A stretch of DNA of 64,000 nucleotides, taken from the NCBI GenBank assembly GCA_910577785.1, contig CAJTNT010000011.1:29752-93751 (forward strand). Direction: 5' to 3'. Below the pieces are notes generated by a model. It was not told where the DNA came from. It saw nothing but the letters and a program-made list of their open reading frames with translations, and made no database searches. Below are positions 50,864 to 59,982 of the stretch, piece after piece; position 1 is the first letter of the stretch; each line of letters opens with the position of its first letter. Made by a program: the position numbers and the translations under genes. This DNA is from an uncultured Lachnospiraceae bacterium. GTDB taxonomy: Bacteria > Bacillota > Clostridia > Lachnospirales > Lachnospiraceae.

Positions 50864-52411
50864 TTACCCTTGCACCCGCCCGGCAGCCACGTCTTCAAAT
50901 TCGCGGATTATTTCTGCGTCCGGCTCTTTGGTGCAGAGGCTGACAATCAGGATCAAGGCCAGGCTGATGGCAAAGCCAACAACCAGTGAATACAGCCCGG
51001 TGGCCGCGCCCAGGGTCTGGCCGCCCACCAGCGGTATGTAATCCCAGATAATTACCGTGAGCCCGCCAGAAATAATCCCCGCCACGGCTCCTGGCATATT
51101 TGCGCGCTTCCAAAACAGGGAGAGCACGATCGTTGGGCCAAAGGCAGAGCCGAGGCCTGCCCAGGCATTGGACACCAGGCCCATAATGCTGCTGTTGGGA
51201 TCTAAGGCAATCAGGTAAGCGAGGATGGCCACCACAATTACTGTCACGCGGCTGATTGCCAGCACCCGCTTGCTGTCCGCCTTGGGATTGATGACCCCCT
51301 GGTAAATGTCTTTAGAGGCGGAAGAAGCGGTAATCAGCAGCTGGGAATCGGCTGTCGACATAATAGCGGCTAGGATGCCGCACAGGAAAATGCCGCCGAT
51401 AAACGCCAGGCTCAAGTCCTTGGTAAACAGCTGGGTAATCATTTCAATAAATACATTCTCTGTGGAGACAGCCCCTTCACCGAGAACCGTTGGGAACAGG
51501 TAGGCGCGGCCGACAACGCCGATAATTACGGCCATACCTAAGGAAATCGCTACCCAGACGGTGGCAATGACCCGGGACTTCTTCAGCTCTTTCTCGCTCT
51601 TTATCGCCATAAAACGGGTCAGGATATGCGGCATCCCGCAATAGCCCAGACCCCAGGCCAGCTGTGAAATGATTTCGATTGGGCCATAGGCGCTCTCGCC
51701 ATTGCTAAAGAGGTTCAGATAACCGTCTACCCCTCCCGGCACGTTGCTTGCCGCGAGGCTTGCCGTCATATTTTCCGGCCCCATAATAAAATAGGCGAGA
51801 AGCGGCACCACTAGGAGAGCCACCAGCATCAAGGTTCCCTGTATAAAGTCAGTGGTGCAGACCGCCATAAATCCACCCATAAAGGTATAAGCCAGGATAA
51901 CAGCTGCACCGATGGTAAGGGCGAGCGTGTAGTCTACCCCGAACACGCTGGCAAACAGCTTGCCGCCGGCCGCAAGCGCAGACGCCGTGTAGACCAGGAA
52001 AAATACGACGATTACGATGGAAGAAACCAGCAGCAATACCTTTTTCTTGTCGTGGAAACGGTTTTCCAGGTATTCTGGGAATGTCACTGAGTTATTGGCG
52101 CGGATGGTATAACGGCGCAGCCTTGCTGAAATAATATACCAGTTCAGCACTGTGCCAATAAAGAGCCCGACTGCAATCCAGGCCTGCCCGGTCCCCAGGG
52201 CATATACAGAGCCCGGCAGGCCCATCAGCAGCCAGCCGCTCATGTCAGAAGCCTGTGCCGAAAGGGCTGCTACCCAGCCGCCCAGGCCGCGGCCTCCCAG
52301 AAAATAATCATCCGCATCCTTATTCCGCTTCATATAAAATGCGCCAATTGTGACCATCATCAGCAGGTATGCTGCAAAGGCCACTAAGAACCAAATTGTG
52401 TTTGATGTCAT
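50864..52411 (-). CDS. putP: Sodium/proline symporter (PutP, SSS family)
   Basis: 515 residues with about 13 membrane helices. Family features: DDYFLGGRGLGGWVAALSAQASDMSGWLLMGLPGSVY, GLGYCGMPHILTRFMA, and AIMSTADSQLLITASS (Na+ site Ser). It takes up proline with Na+. ATG follows AAAGGAGT. Monocistronic, with its own terminator. Confidence 0.93.
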   Translation of the reverse strand: MTSNTIWFLVAFAAYLLMMVTIGAFYMKRNKDADDYFLGGRGLGGWVAALSAQASDMSGWLLMGLPGSVYALGTGQAWIAVGLFIGTVLNWYIISARLRRYTIRANNSVTFPEYLENRFHDKKKVLLLVSSIVIVVFFLVYTASALAAGGKLFASVFGVDYTLALTIGAAVILAYTFMGGFMAVCTTDFIQGTLMLVALLVVPLLAYFIMGPENMTASLAASNVPGGVDGYLNLFSNGESAYGPIEIISQLAWGLGYCGMPHILTRFMAIKSEKELKKSRVIATVWVAISLGMAVIIGVVGRAYLFPTVLGEGAVSTENVFIEMITQLFTKDLSLAFIGGIFLCGILAAIMSTADSQLLITASSASKDIYQGVINPKADSKRVLAISRVTVIVVAILAYLIALDPNSSIMGLVSNAWAGLGSAFGPTIVLSLFWKRANMPGAVAGIISGGLTVIIWDYIPLVGGQTLGAATGLYSLVVGFAISLALILIVSLCTKEPDAEIIREFEDVAAGRVQG

Positions 52412-52528
52412 ATCATTTACTCCTTTGTGCTATTTTTGCTGCTGGCCATTCTGCCATAGCAGCTTATTTTTGTTATCTTCCATACTTTAACAAATTATCA
52501 TGGTAACGTCAAGCACGAAAAAGATAAA

Positions 52529-52568
52529 AACCAGCCAGGTACAGATGGATATCTTTCCCTGGCTGGTT
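52529..52568 (-). terminator. Terminator after the Big2/GLUG gene
   Basis: Perfect AACCAGCCAGG/CCTGGCTGGTT stem with T-run on the minus strand. Confidence 0.9.
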
Positions 52569-52635
52569 TCAGCCTTAAAAATGATAAAATGTTATAACTC
52601 CATATTCTCATCCTTATCTGCTTAGATGTGCAGAA

Positions 52636-54378
52636 CTATTGCGTGATGATGCCGCTGTTTCCTGCATCTGGGCAGCAGTCGCCGGTCTTATTACCGGTCA
52701 GGGTACCGTCATTGCCCCAGCTCCATCCAGAAATCTGGCCTTTGTTCTCTGCGGCAATGCCACCGGCATAGCTGTTGCCCTGCGTACCAGAACAGTTTAA
52801 TTCTGTGGCGCTGACTTTGACATTGATCAGCTTCCCACTGCCCTGGTTGACGGCTACGATGCCGCCAATCCGGCCAAAGCCTGAAATAGACTCCCCTTTG
52901 AGGTTTTCCACGCTGCAGTTGATGACTTTTCCATAGTTGTTTGCCACGATGCCGCCTGCATTTCTGTTCCCATCCCAGCCGGATAAGGTTACGTTCAGGT
53001 TGCCGCCCAGGACTTTGCAGCCGGTGATGCTCCCGGTCTCCTGCTGCTCAGCGCAGATAATCCCAGAATATCCATATTTGCCATTGCCTTCCACGTTGGT
53101 AAGGGTTGTGCAGTTATCGAAGACGCATCCCTGGATGGAGCCGCTGTTTTTGGCTACCAGGCAAGCGCCGTAGCCTCTTTTTAATTTTGTCCCCAGGTTG
53201 GCGGAGCAGTTAGAGAGCGTGATATTCTTCAGCAGGCCTTTCTCGCCGACGATGTAGAACATCGCGCTGCCGTCGCCGTCGGAAGTATTCTTGATCAGCA
53301 GGTTGGAAATGGTCTTCCCGGCGCCGTCATAGGTACCCACAAAGGGATTGTCTTCCCGGAACATGGCGATAAAATCAGCGTAATTGCCATCAATGTTGTC
53401 TGTCTGCACGAAATAGCATCCGTTGTGCTGGCTTACTTTCTGGAGCTGCGCCAGATCCGCCACCTGATAGGGGTTTTTCTGGGAACCGTTGCCGCCTGCG
53501 AAATCATTTTTCTCTGAAACGGTCAGGTAGTTGGCGGACAGAGTCTCCTTCTTGCCTGCCTTAATGCGCACACGGCAGGAATTATCGCCTACATAGGAGC
53601 CGTCCGCTTTTCTTCCGTCCCATTGGAAGGTGTAGGACTGTCCTTTCCTGCAAGTTGCAAAAGACTTTTTATAGACAACCTGATCTGCTGCATCCAAAAT
53701 CTGCGCTTCTACTTTCGTCGTACTCGTGTCTAATGCAAACTTCACTTCTGCTTTGGAAAGGCCGCAGATAAAATCCCCGCCCCCTGCAGTGTAGAACTCT
53801 AACGTGGTTGCCGTTGCGTCCGCAGGGGGAGCCTTCTTTACGGTAACTTGACATTGATATGTGCTGGATGCAACCTTGGCCTTGATTGTTGTCTTGCCTG
53901 CCTTGACAGCTTTCACAGCCCCTTTGCTGGAAACAGTGGCTACGCTCTTATTGGCGGAAGACCACTTTACCTTTCCCTTGGAATTGGTAAACTTGAGCTG
54001 GTAGCTCTTCTTCTCTGTCAGGCTCAAACTGGAACGGTTCAGCTTGGCGTCCTTTACGGTTACCTTGCAGGTATATTTCTTCTTGCCAACCTTCGCTGTT
54101 ACTGTAGCCGTGCCTCTCTTCTGGGCGGTAACCACGCCCTTGGAAGAAACCTTGGCAACACTGCTTTTGCTGCTCTTCCAAACAACTTTTTTCTTGTTAT
54201 TCTTCAACTTCAGAGTTTTACTGTTCCCCACGACCAGGGAGATTTTCTTGCTGCTGATCTGCGGCGACGCCGCCTGTGCCGGTTCCTGCATTAAAAATAT
54301 GCAGGCGCATGCCAGAAGCAGCCCTACCATCATGCCCCTCCCTATCTTACCATACTGACGTCTCTTATTCCTTCCCAT
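52636..54378 (-). CDS. Secreted Big2/GLUG-repeat surface protein
   Basis: 580 residues. Signal peptide (GMMVGLLLACACIFLMQEPAQAAS). Two Big2 Ig-like domains (residues 40-110, 112-180: VWKSSKSSVAKVSSKGVVTA, KWSSANKSVATVSSKGAVKA), a FlgD-like region about 190-275, and from 290 a beta-helical GLUG-like part (repeats GNGKYGYSGIICAEQ, NRNAGGIVANNYGKVINCS, IGGIVAVNQGSGKL, SYAGGIAAENKGQI). No anchor motif. Promoter at 54523-54552. Confidence 0.88.
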   Translation of the reverse strand: MGRNKRRQYGKIGRGMMVGLLLACACIFLMQEPAQAASPQISSKKISLVVGNSKTLKLKNNKKKVVWKSSKSSVAKVSSKGVVTAQKRGTATVTAKVGKKKYTCKVTVKDAKLNRSSLSLTEKKSYQLKFTNSKGKVKWSSANKSVATVSSKGAVKAVKAGKTTIKAKVASSTYQCQVTVKKAPPADATATTLEFYTAGGGDFICGLSKAEVKFALDTSTTKVEAQILDAADQVVYKKSFATCRKGQSYTFQWDGRKADGSYVGDNSCRVRIKAGKKETLSANYLTVSEKNDFAGGNGSQKNPYQVADLAQLQKVSQHNGCYFVQTDNIDGNYADFIAMFREDNPFVGTYDGAGKTISNLLIKNTSDGDGSAMFYIVGEKGLLKNITLSNCSANLGTKLKRGYGACLVAKNSGSIQGCVFDNCTTLTNVEGNGKYGYSGIICAEQQETGSITGCKVLGGNLNVTLSGWDGNRNAGGIVANNYGKVINCSVENLKGESISGFGRIGGIVAVNQGSGKLINVKVSATELNCSGTQGNSYAGGIAAENKGQISGWSWGNDGTLTGNKTGDCCPDAGNSGIITQ

Positions 54379-54797
54379 GCCTTCCTCCTATTGTTGCTAT
54401 GTTTTTGTGGCTGTTCCACAACATTATCGCTGCGGTTCCTGTAACATTCCCCAGCTTCAACGTTACGGTTTTTTCTATGCATATCTGGCCGTTTCTGCTC
54501 GATACGCAAAAAGTATTATTTTATTATAACCCCTCCCGTAAAATTCTGTCAACCTTTTTTTCTTTTTCATATAGGTGTGAGCAACTCCCATTCGCGAAGC
54601 GAATTTTAAATGGATTTGCGAATGTTATTGTGAACGGAGTAAACAGCAACACGCAATTTTCCGCATTCCCTATTGCAGCGGCTCCAGAAAAAGCGTAAAA
54701 TAGAGAAAGCAACCGAAAAACATAACAAAACAATACCCAAAAGTAATGTTTCATCCCTTTTATGATGATACAAAACCCAACAAAAAAGGAGGCCTCC
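54379..54797. other. Intergenic region upstream of the Big2/GLUG gene
   Basis: It holds the promoter at 54523-54552, a 144-base leader, and an inverted pair CATTCGC/GCGAATG around 54590-54625. No gene seen. Confidence 0.5.
54523..54552 (-). promoter_or_regulatory. Strong promoter of the Big2/GLUG gene
   Basis: TTGACA, 18 bases, TATAAT, both perfect, on the minus strand. Confidence 0.8.
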
Positions 54798-55574
54798 ATG
54801 GCAAATTTATATGACAGAGCTGATATTTATGACCTATTTGAAAACGAAGAGAAATACCAGGCAATAAAACGGCATTGGGCGAAAATACTGGAAGGACGCG
54901 AGATCCACACCCTGCTGGACGTAAGCATTGGAACCGGAAGCCTGACGCTGCCTGCGGCAGAGCTGGGCGTAACATTGTATGGTTCAGACTTGAGCGGGGG
55001 AATGCTGGCAAAATGCGGACAAAAATTAAAAGCCCGCGGCTTAAGCGCGGACTTGCGGGAATGTGATTTCCGCAGCCTTACGGAAAAATTCAGCGAAACA
55101 TTTGACTGTGTCGGCAGCACGGGGAACTCGCTTCCCCATGTGACAAATGAGGATTTGCAGCACACTCTAGAACAGATGGATGCGCTGGTCAAGGAGGGCG
55201 GCTACCTCTACTACGATATGCGCAACTGGGACAAAATCCTCGCCGAACGCAAGCGGTTTTACCTCTATAACCCTATGTTCGTAGAAGATACCCGGGTAAA
55301 CCTCGTCCAGGTATGGGATTACCATGGGGAGGAATCTATGGATTTCCATCTGCTGTATACATTTGAAAAAGAGAACCAGATTGTGCAGAAGGAACATTTC
55401 GAAGAAACTTATTACCCCGTGCGCCGGGCAGCCATCCTGGATAAATTAAGGCAGCTTGGCTACCAGGATATCCAGGCCATGTGCCACCCAGCTTACTTTG
55501 AAAAGGTATCCGCCGATGAGGCGGACTGGTATTGCGTAGTGGCCAGGAAATCAAATATACCCCATACCCTTTAA
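54798..55574 (+). CDS. Class I SAM-dependent methyltransferase
   Basis: About 258 residues. Motif I LLDVSIGTGSLTLPAAELG, motif II YGSDLSGGML, motif III CDFRSL, and later DCVGSTGNSLPHV. The fold matches small-molecule methyltransferases; the substrate is unknown. ATG 54798 has AAAAGGAGG directly ahead; the 54762 ATG lacks one. It converges with the AEC gene and overlaps it by 24 bases. Confidence 0.88.
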   Translation: MANLYDRADIYDLFENEEKYQAIKRHWAKILEGREIHTLLDVSIGTGSLTLPAAELGVTLYGSDLSGGMLAKCGQKLKARGLSADLRECDFRSLTEKFSETFDCVGSTGNSLPHVTNEDLQHTLEQMDALVKEGGYLYYDMRNWDKILAERKRFYLYNPMFVEDTRVNLVQVWDYHGEESMDFHLLYTFEKENQIVQKEHFEETYYPVRRAAILDKLRQLGYQDIQAMCHPAYFEKVSADEADWYCVVARKSNIPHTL

Positions 55575-56498
55575 AAGGAAAATCCATCCGGTCAGCGTAA
55601 AGGCGGAGAGCAATGTGGTCGAAACCACGGCGCTGGCCGTCAGCGTGCCGTCGTGGCCCATGTTCTTGGCCATGATATAGCAGCTGGGAGTAGTGGGAGC
55701 CGCCAGCATGATTAAGATGGCTATCAGCTTTTCGCGGCCAAAGCCCATGGCCACTGCCGCAGGCAGGAAGAAGGCGGGCTGGACAGCCAGCTTAAGGAAT
55801 GCCGCTGCCAGGGTGGGCTTTATCTTGGCCAGAGCCTTGCGGCCCTCGAATCCTGCGCCCAGGGTCACCAGCGCCAACGGGGTGGCCATCTGCGCCACGC
55901 TTTGGACGGTCTTATCGACAATCACTGGGAATTGGAGCCTGCATAAGGACACGGCCAACCCCAGAAAAATGGCGATAATAATCGGGTTTTTCAAGATATT
56001 GATGCCGGCTTCCCGGATCTTGCCTTGTTTATCCATGCCTTCCTGAGGGCTTTCAAAGGCCAGCACCAACACGGAATAGATATTATACAGCGGCACCGCG
56101 CCCACAATCATCAAAGGCCCCATTGCCGACTGGCCGTAAAGGTTCTGAATAAAGGCCAGCCCCATGACGGCGGCGCTGCTGCGGAAGGAAGCCTGTACAA
56201 ATTCCCCTGCCAGGGAACGGTCTTTGAGGAACAGCCTGGCGCCGCCCCAGATTGCCCAGAAGCAGATGGAACTGGCCACGGCACAGAACAGCACATATTC
56301 GAGGTCGAATACGGCGCGGATGTCCACGGCGGAAATATCGCAAAACAGCATGAACGGCAGTGTCACCTTGAAATTGAATTTATTGGCCACGGTTACAAAA
56401 TCGCCGGCCAGCATACCAATCTGCTTTAAAAACCAGCCCAATACCATCACCAGGAAAATCGGGATGGTCACATTGATGCTGAAAATAAAATTTTCCAT
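55551..56498 (-). CDS. AEC-family transporter (auxin efflux carrier-like)
   Basis: 315 residues with ten membrane helices: N-terminal FIFSINVTIPIFLVMVLGWFLKQIGML, and a gap between helices 5 and 6 (YNIYSVLVLAFESPQEGMDKQGKI). The C-terminal half has LAAPTTPSCYIMAKNMG. Family members export organic acids such as malate or malonate. ATG follows AAGGAG. Confidence 0.92.
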   Translation of the reverse strand: MENFIFSINVTIPIFLVMVLGWFLKQIGMLAGDFVTVANKFNFKVTLPFMLFCDISAVDIRAVFDLEYVLFCAVASSICFWAIWGGARLFLKDRSLAGEFVQASFRSSAAVMGLAFIQNLYGQSAMGPLMIVGAVPLYNIYSVLVLAFESPQEGMDKQGKIREAGINILKNPIIIAIFLGLAVSLCRLQFPVIVDKTVQSVAQMATPLALVTLGAGFEGRKALAKIKPTLAAAFLKLAVQPAFFLPAAVAMGFGREKLIAILIMLAAPTTPSCYIMAKNMGHDGTLTASAVVSTTLLSAFTLTGWIFLLKGMGYI

Positions 56499-56516
56499 AT
56501 CTATCTCTCCTTATCT

Positions 56517-56598
56517 TTATATCACTCCTTATATCACTCCTTGTTGTAACATGTAAAATAACGCGATATATCACTCCTTGTTGTAACATGTAAAATAA
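56517..56598. repeat. Tandem direct repeat upstream of the AEC gene
   Basis: A 31-base unit (56531-56561 and 56568-56598, period 37) preceded by a partial third unit (56517-56530). It lies right in front of the AEC start. Confidence 0.85.
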
Positions 56599-56810
56599 TC
56601 CCTGTGCTATTTTAGCATATTATTTCTTGTGTGGCCAGCTAAAACCAAAGGATATCCTGTGTTTTTTCTGTTGCCAGCAGCACACAATTATGCTATAATC
56701 ATGCGATATAAAAAGACATATTTTATAAAAAACTTGTAGTGAGAGCCTTTGAAGAAAAAGCATGTTAGGTGGGGCAGCGTCCGGATTAAAAAATAAGGAA
56801 GGGATTGGAA

Positions 56811-57179
56811 ATGGAGAGATATTTTAATACGCAGGGTGTCTGTTACCCTGGCGAGCCTGAGCATCATACTGGGATGGATAGAAAGGAAATGGCTGGAATT
56901 CTTTATGATTATACATCAGGATATCCGTTCCTAGTATCAAGGCTGTGCCAGCTTATGGACGAAAAATCATTGGGGCAAAAAATTTCCCTGATCGGAATGC
57001 AGTGTGGACGAACGGCGGCTTTTTGGAAGCGGAAAACTCTTAATTTTGGAGAGATTATTTCCCTTTATTTTTTGCTGGAATATATGAGGAAGGGGTATGG
57101 CAGATTGCTATTGCAGGCGGTTGCCGGTGAATTAAAGAAAATGGGAAGATTGCATTACAAGAGAAACGGCAATGACTGA
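56811..57179 (+). pseudogene. Mosaic pseudogene: AAA-like protein joined to GNAT remnant
   Basis: 122 codons. Start MERYFNTQGVCYP matches the first residues of AAA-like (PF14516-type) ATPases, then directly EHHTGMDRKEMAGILYDYTSGYPFLVSRLCQLMDE, a segment from far downstream in such proteins; the P-loop and Walker B are missing. The end GEIISLYFLLEYMRKGYGRLLLQAVAGEL is the acetyl-CoA loop of a GNAT. Both are fragments, so internal deletion and fusion are inferred. ATG follows AAGGAAGGG. Confidence 0.7.
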
Positions 57180-57278
57180 ATGGAGATTTGTCCAGTGGAG
57201 AATCTGTGGTAGCAGAGAAATAGAGGATTTCCCATTGGCGGCTTAGGAGTGAGATAGAGAATTGTTTATTTTTTTCTA

Positions 57279-57307
57279 TTGTAAGGCGAAAATAAAATGT
57301 ATATAAT
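57279..57307 (+). promoter_or_regulatory. Promoter of the toxin-antitoxin pair
   Basis: TTGTAA, 17-base spacer, TATAAT, about 40 bases before the antitoxin ATG. Confidence 0.7.
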
Positions 57308-57345
57308 ATAGTTAGGAGAACTCAAAAAGCAAGGAGATGATTACG

Positions 57346-57627
57346 ATGACAATGACAAAGGTAGAAATTGATGTGCCAGAAGAAATTGTACCATATACTG
57401 TGCTGGAGGATAAAGACGCACAAATAACAAGAAATGCAATGTTGGTCTATCCTTATATCAAAAGTGGTGTCATGTCTCATGGAAAGGCAGCAGAAATGCT
57501 TGGACTCCATAAGATTGACCTGATTACATTGTATGGCAAATTAGGTCTGCCATATTTTGATGAAACGGAAGAAGAGCTTGAAGAAGATTTGGCAGTATTG
57601 AAAAATTTAAGAGGTGCGACTGTATGA
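57346..57627 (+). CDS. UPF0175-family antitoxin
   Basis: About 93 residues. IDVPEEIVPY at the start and SGVMSHGKAAEMLGLHKIDLITLYGKLGLPYF, a small HTH-like end, are UPF0175 features. These proteins are usually paired with DUF3368 PIN toxins, as here (ATGA overlap). ATG 57346 has AAGGAG 9 bases ahead; ATG 57337 touches the site. It probably neutralises and represses its pair. Confidence 0.88.
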   Translation: MTMTKVEIDVPEEIVPYTVLEDKDAQITRNAMLVYPYIKSGVMSHGKAAEMLGLHKIDLITLYGKLGLPYFDETEEELEEDLAVLKNLRGATV

Positions 57628-58115
57628 TTGTTGTTTCAGATACCACACCGATTATTTCGCTGATGAAAGCAGGAAAGTTGGAACTGCTACACAAATTGTT
57701 TGGTGTTGTTTATATTCCAGAAGCAGTGTATCAGGAATTGACAGACAATGAAGCATTTTCTGAAGAAGTAAGCATGGTACAAGAGTGTGAATTTCTTTAT
57801 GTGGAAGAAGTGGACAATGGAACATCCGTTACAATATTGCGGAATTTTACCAGATTAGATGCTGGGGAAAGTGAAGCAATCATTTTGGCGGATGAAAAGC
57901 ATTCAGATGTTTTGTTGATGGACGAACATAAAGGTAGGCAGGTTGCTAAGAAAATGGGCATAACAATTACCGGTACAATTGGAATTCTGATACATGCATT
58001 TGATGAGGGGATGCTGACAAGAGAAGATGTGGAAGGATGTATTGAACGATTGAAGGAAAGCGGGATACGGCTCGGTGAGAATTTGTATCAGAAGTTGCGG
58101 GAATATATTATTTGA
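57624..58115 (+). CDS. PIN-domain toxin, DUF3368 family
   Basis: 163 residues. VVSDTTPIISLMKAGKLELL (first Asp), LDAGESEAIILA (Glu) and DVLLMDEHKGRQVAK (Asp) form the PIN RNase acidic site. It probably cleaves RNA when free of its antitoxin. The start codon overlaps the antitoxin stop by 4 bases. AT-rich, probably acquired. Confidence 0.9.
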   Translation: MIVVSDTTPIISLMKAGKLELLHKLFGVVYIPEAVYQELTDNEAFSEEVSMVQECEFLYVEEVDNGTSVTILRNFTRLDAGESEAIILADEKHSDVLLMDEHKGRQVAKKMGITITGTIGILIHAFDEGMLTREDVEGCIERLKESGIRLGENLYQKLREYII

Positions 58116-58435
58116 TGATTAGATATGTAATTAGTGCCTGCTGATTAAGCCACTATTACCAACTTCCCCAAAATCTCTTCGGGGAAGCCTCTTACTCCCG
58201 CCATGAAGTATTGCGGCATCACTCGTGAAAAAGGACGTGCTGACAGCACTAAATAGATTCGCCCAAAAGTTCACATAGTAAAAGGGAACTGATTGATATG
58301 GATGAAATTCATCCTCATAGGTAAGGAGAAAAAACCATCATGATTCCGGTGAAAGCCGGGATTGACATAAAAGTCAGATATTTGGACGCACTTTACCCAT
58401 AAATTGCAAATGTAGCATAAAAAAAGAATATCTTT
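58116..58435. other. Gene-free stretch beside a transposase remnant
   Basis: Short frames only. Nothing recognised; an imperfect dyad CTCTTCGGGGAAG at about 58173-58186 is the only structure that stood out. It may be the end of a degraded insertion element. Confidence 0.4.
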
Positions 58436-58762
58436 TCAGGCGATGAATGGCTTCAGGCTTCGTATATTATCGTAACAGCCCATGCGGTAAGCAACTATCA
58501 CTGTGAGCTGGCTGGCGATACCAGCAAGAAAGTCTTCTGCTTTGGTAGTGGTATGGCTTCTGGTATATCTGCTGGCAATACACATATTGAGTTCGAAATG
58601 GCTGATGGCTCGTTCTATGGATGTACGTATCTTATAGAAGGAAAACCATTCCCTGGAATCCCGCTGGATTCCAGGGAACATGCTGGAAAACGATATTCCG
58701 TAGTCATAAGTTTTCTCCTCCGTTTGTGGGTAGGGTGTTTGTTGGTACTTATATTTTACCAT
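58436..58762 (-). pseudogene. Truncated DDE transposase, C-terminal fragment
   Basis: About 108 codons. FPGIQRDSREWFSFYKIRTSIERAISHFELN has the shape of the C-terminal Glu region of DDE transposases (YKxRxxIERxxxHFE), followed by TTTKAEDFLAGIASQLTVIVAYRM. The N-terminal catalytic Asp residues and the first 300 or so residues are absent. I cannot assign the IS family. Confidence 0.7.
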
Positions 58763-58868
58763 AAGCGGAGAAAAAATTTATATAAAAATGGCAAGAAAAC
58801 TCCATAAAATCGGGAATTTTAGGAGTTTAACAATTGCCTAAATTTACACAATACAAGGAGTGAATAAA

Positions 58869-59120
58869 ATGATTTTAAAGATTATCATCATTATATTGTT
58901 AATGCTAACTATGGGATGGCGCATTTTTGTTCATGCAAAAATTAAAAACTATGATACAAGAAAGTTTGATTTACTTGTTTATGGGTTATACACAATTTTA
59001 TTTGTATCTTTGACACAGGTATTGCCTGCAGTCCATGTTCTGGCACTTTGTTTTATTTATCTGTGTAGCTTGTTTTTAATAAAAATGCTAATGCATTATA
59101 TTTTTAAATATAAACATTAG
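58869..59120 (+). CDS. Small membrane protein, unknown
   Basis: 83 residues. Two or three hydrophobic helices (ILKIIIIILLMLTMGW, LLVYGLYTILFVSLTQVLPAVHVLALCFIYLCSLFLI) and basic ends. ATG follows AAGGAG 9 bases ahead. AT-rich, no homology recognised. Confidence 0.55.
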   Translation: MILKIIIIILLMLTMGWRIFVHAKIKNYDTRKFDLLVYGLYTILFVSLTQVLPAVHVLALCFIYLCSLFLIKMLMHYIFKYKH

Positions 59121-59211
59121 ATACCATATCCCTTTTGGCATTTCATCTTTTCCACTGCTTTCCGTTATGGTAAAAAGACAATTATTCCAACAGCAAAAGG
59201 AGGTAGGTTAT

Positions 59212-59913
59212 ATGAGGACAAACAAATGGGGAAAATGGATGCTCCTATTCACAGTTATGCTTTCTGCCTGTTTGGCGGGCATCCTACCAGTACATGCAGG
59301 AAAGAAGAAAGCAGTTGCACCCATGGAGTATGTAACTTTGGAAACCGGCAGCCGGCAGGAACTTGTAATAAAGAAGCCGACCAAAAATGTAACATGGCGT
59401 ACCTCAAACAGTAAAATCGCAAAAATCACTAAGAAATCCGGGAAAAAGAATGCAAAAGTCACCATAGTATCCGGGAAGAAGACCGGGAGCTGCCTTATCC
59501 GGGCGGATGCGGGAGATAAAGTGTACAAATACCGCGTGACAGTAACTGACAAATCTACATCTGGAGATTATTTTGGCAAGAAATCCAAGATAACGCTTGT
59601 AAAAGCGAAAAAAACAGGCACAAGCTTTACCGTGAGGTTCCGGGTATGCAATGCATCCAGCTGGACGGAGGATTATAGCCCAGCCTTCAGCCTGCGGAAA
59701 TACCGGAAGGGAAAATGGTATACCGTACCTATGGAAAGAATGCATACCTATTATGCCATGCGCTTGCCATTCCCTCAAAAAACAAGCTATACCACTACGT
59801 ATGACCTTACAAAATATTATGATTTATCTAAACTAACCAAGGGCAAGTACCGTCTATATCTGGATTACAGCGTGGTGCCGGATGTGAAATGCTATGTGGA
59901 ATTCAAACTTTAA
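59212..59913 (+). CDS. Secreted Ig-like (Big2-type) protein
   Basis: About 233 residues. Signal peptide (KWMLLFTVMLSACLAGILPVHAG). A Big2-like domain lies at 35-120 (VTWRTSNSKIAKITKKSGKKNAKVTIV), then an Ig-like domain of the 'Bacterial Ig-like' type at 135-233 (FTVRFRVCNASSW, SLRKYRKGKWYTVP, LTKGKYRLYLDYS). ATG 59212 has AAAGGAGGT; upstream frame is not needed. Surface role inferred. Confidence 0.8.
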   Translation: MRTNKWGKWMLLFTVMLSACLAGILPVHAGKKKAVAPMEYVTLETGSRQELVIKKPTKNVTWRTSNSKIAKITKKSGKKNAKVTIVSGKKTGSCLIRADAGDKVYKYRVTVTDKSTSGDYFGKKSKITLVKAKKTGTSFTVRFRVCNASSWTEDYSPAFSLRKYRKGKWYTVPMERMHTYYAMRLPFPQKTSYTTTYDLTKYYDLSKLTKGKYRLYLDYSVVPDVKCYVEFKL

Positions 59914-59982
59914 TTTTACAATTTTAACACAGCTTTGACGACTTTCATTTCGAAACAGGCAAAGGAATAGATCGGATTTTTC

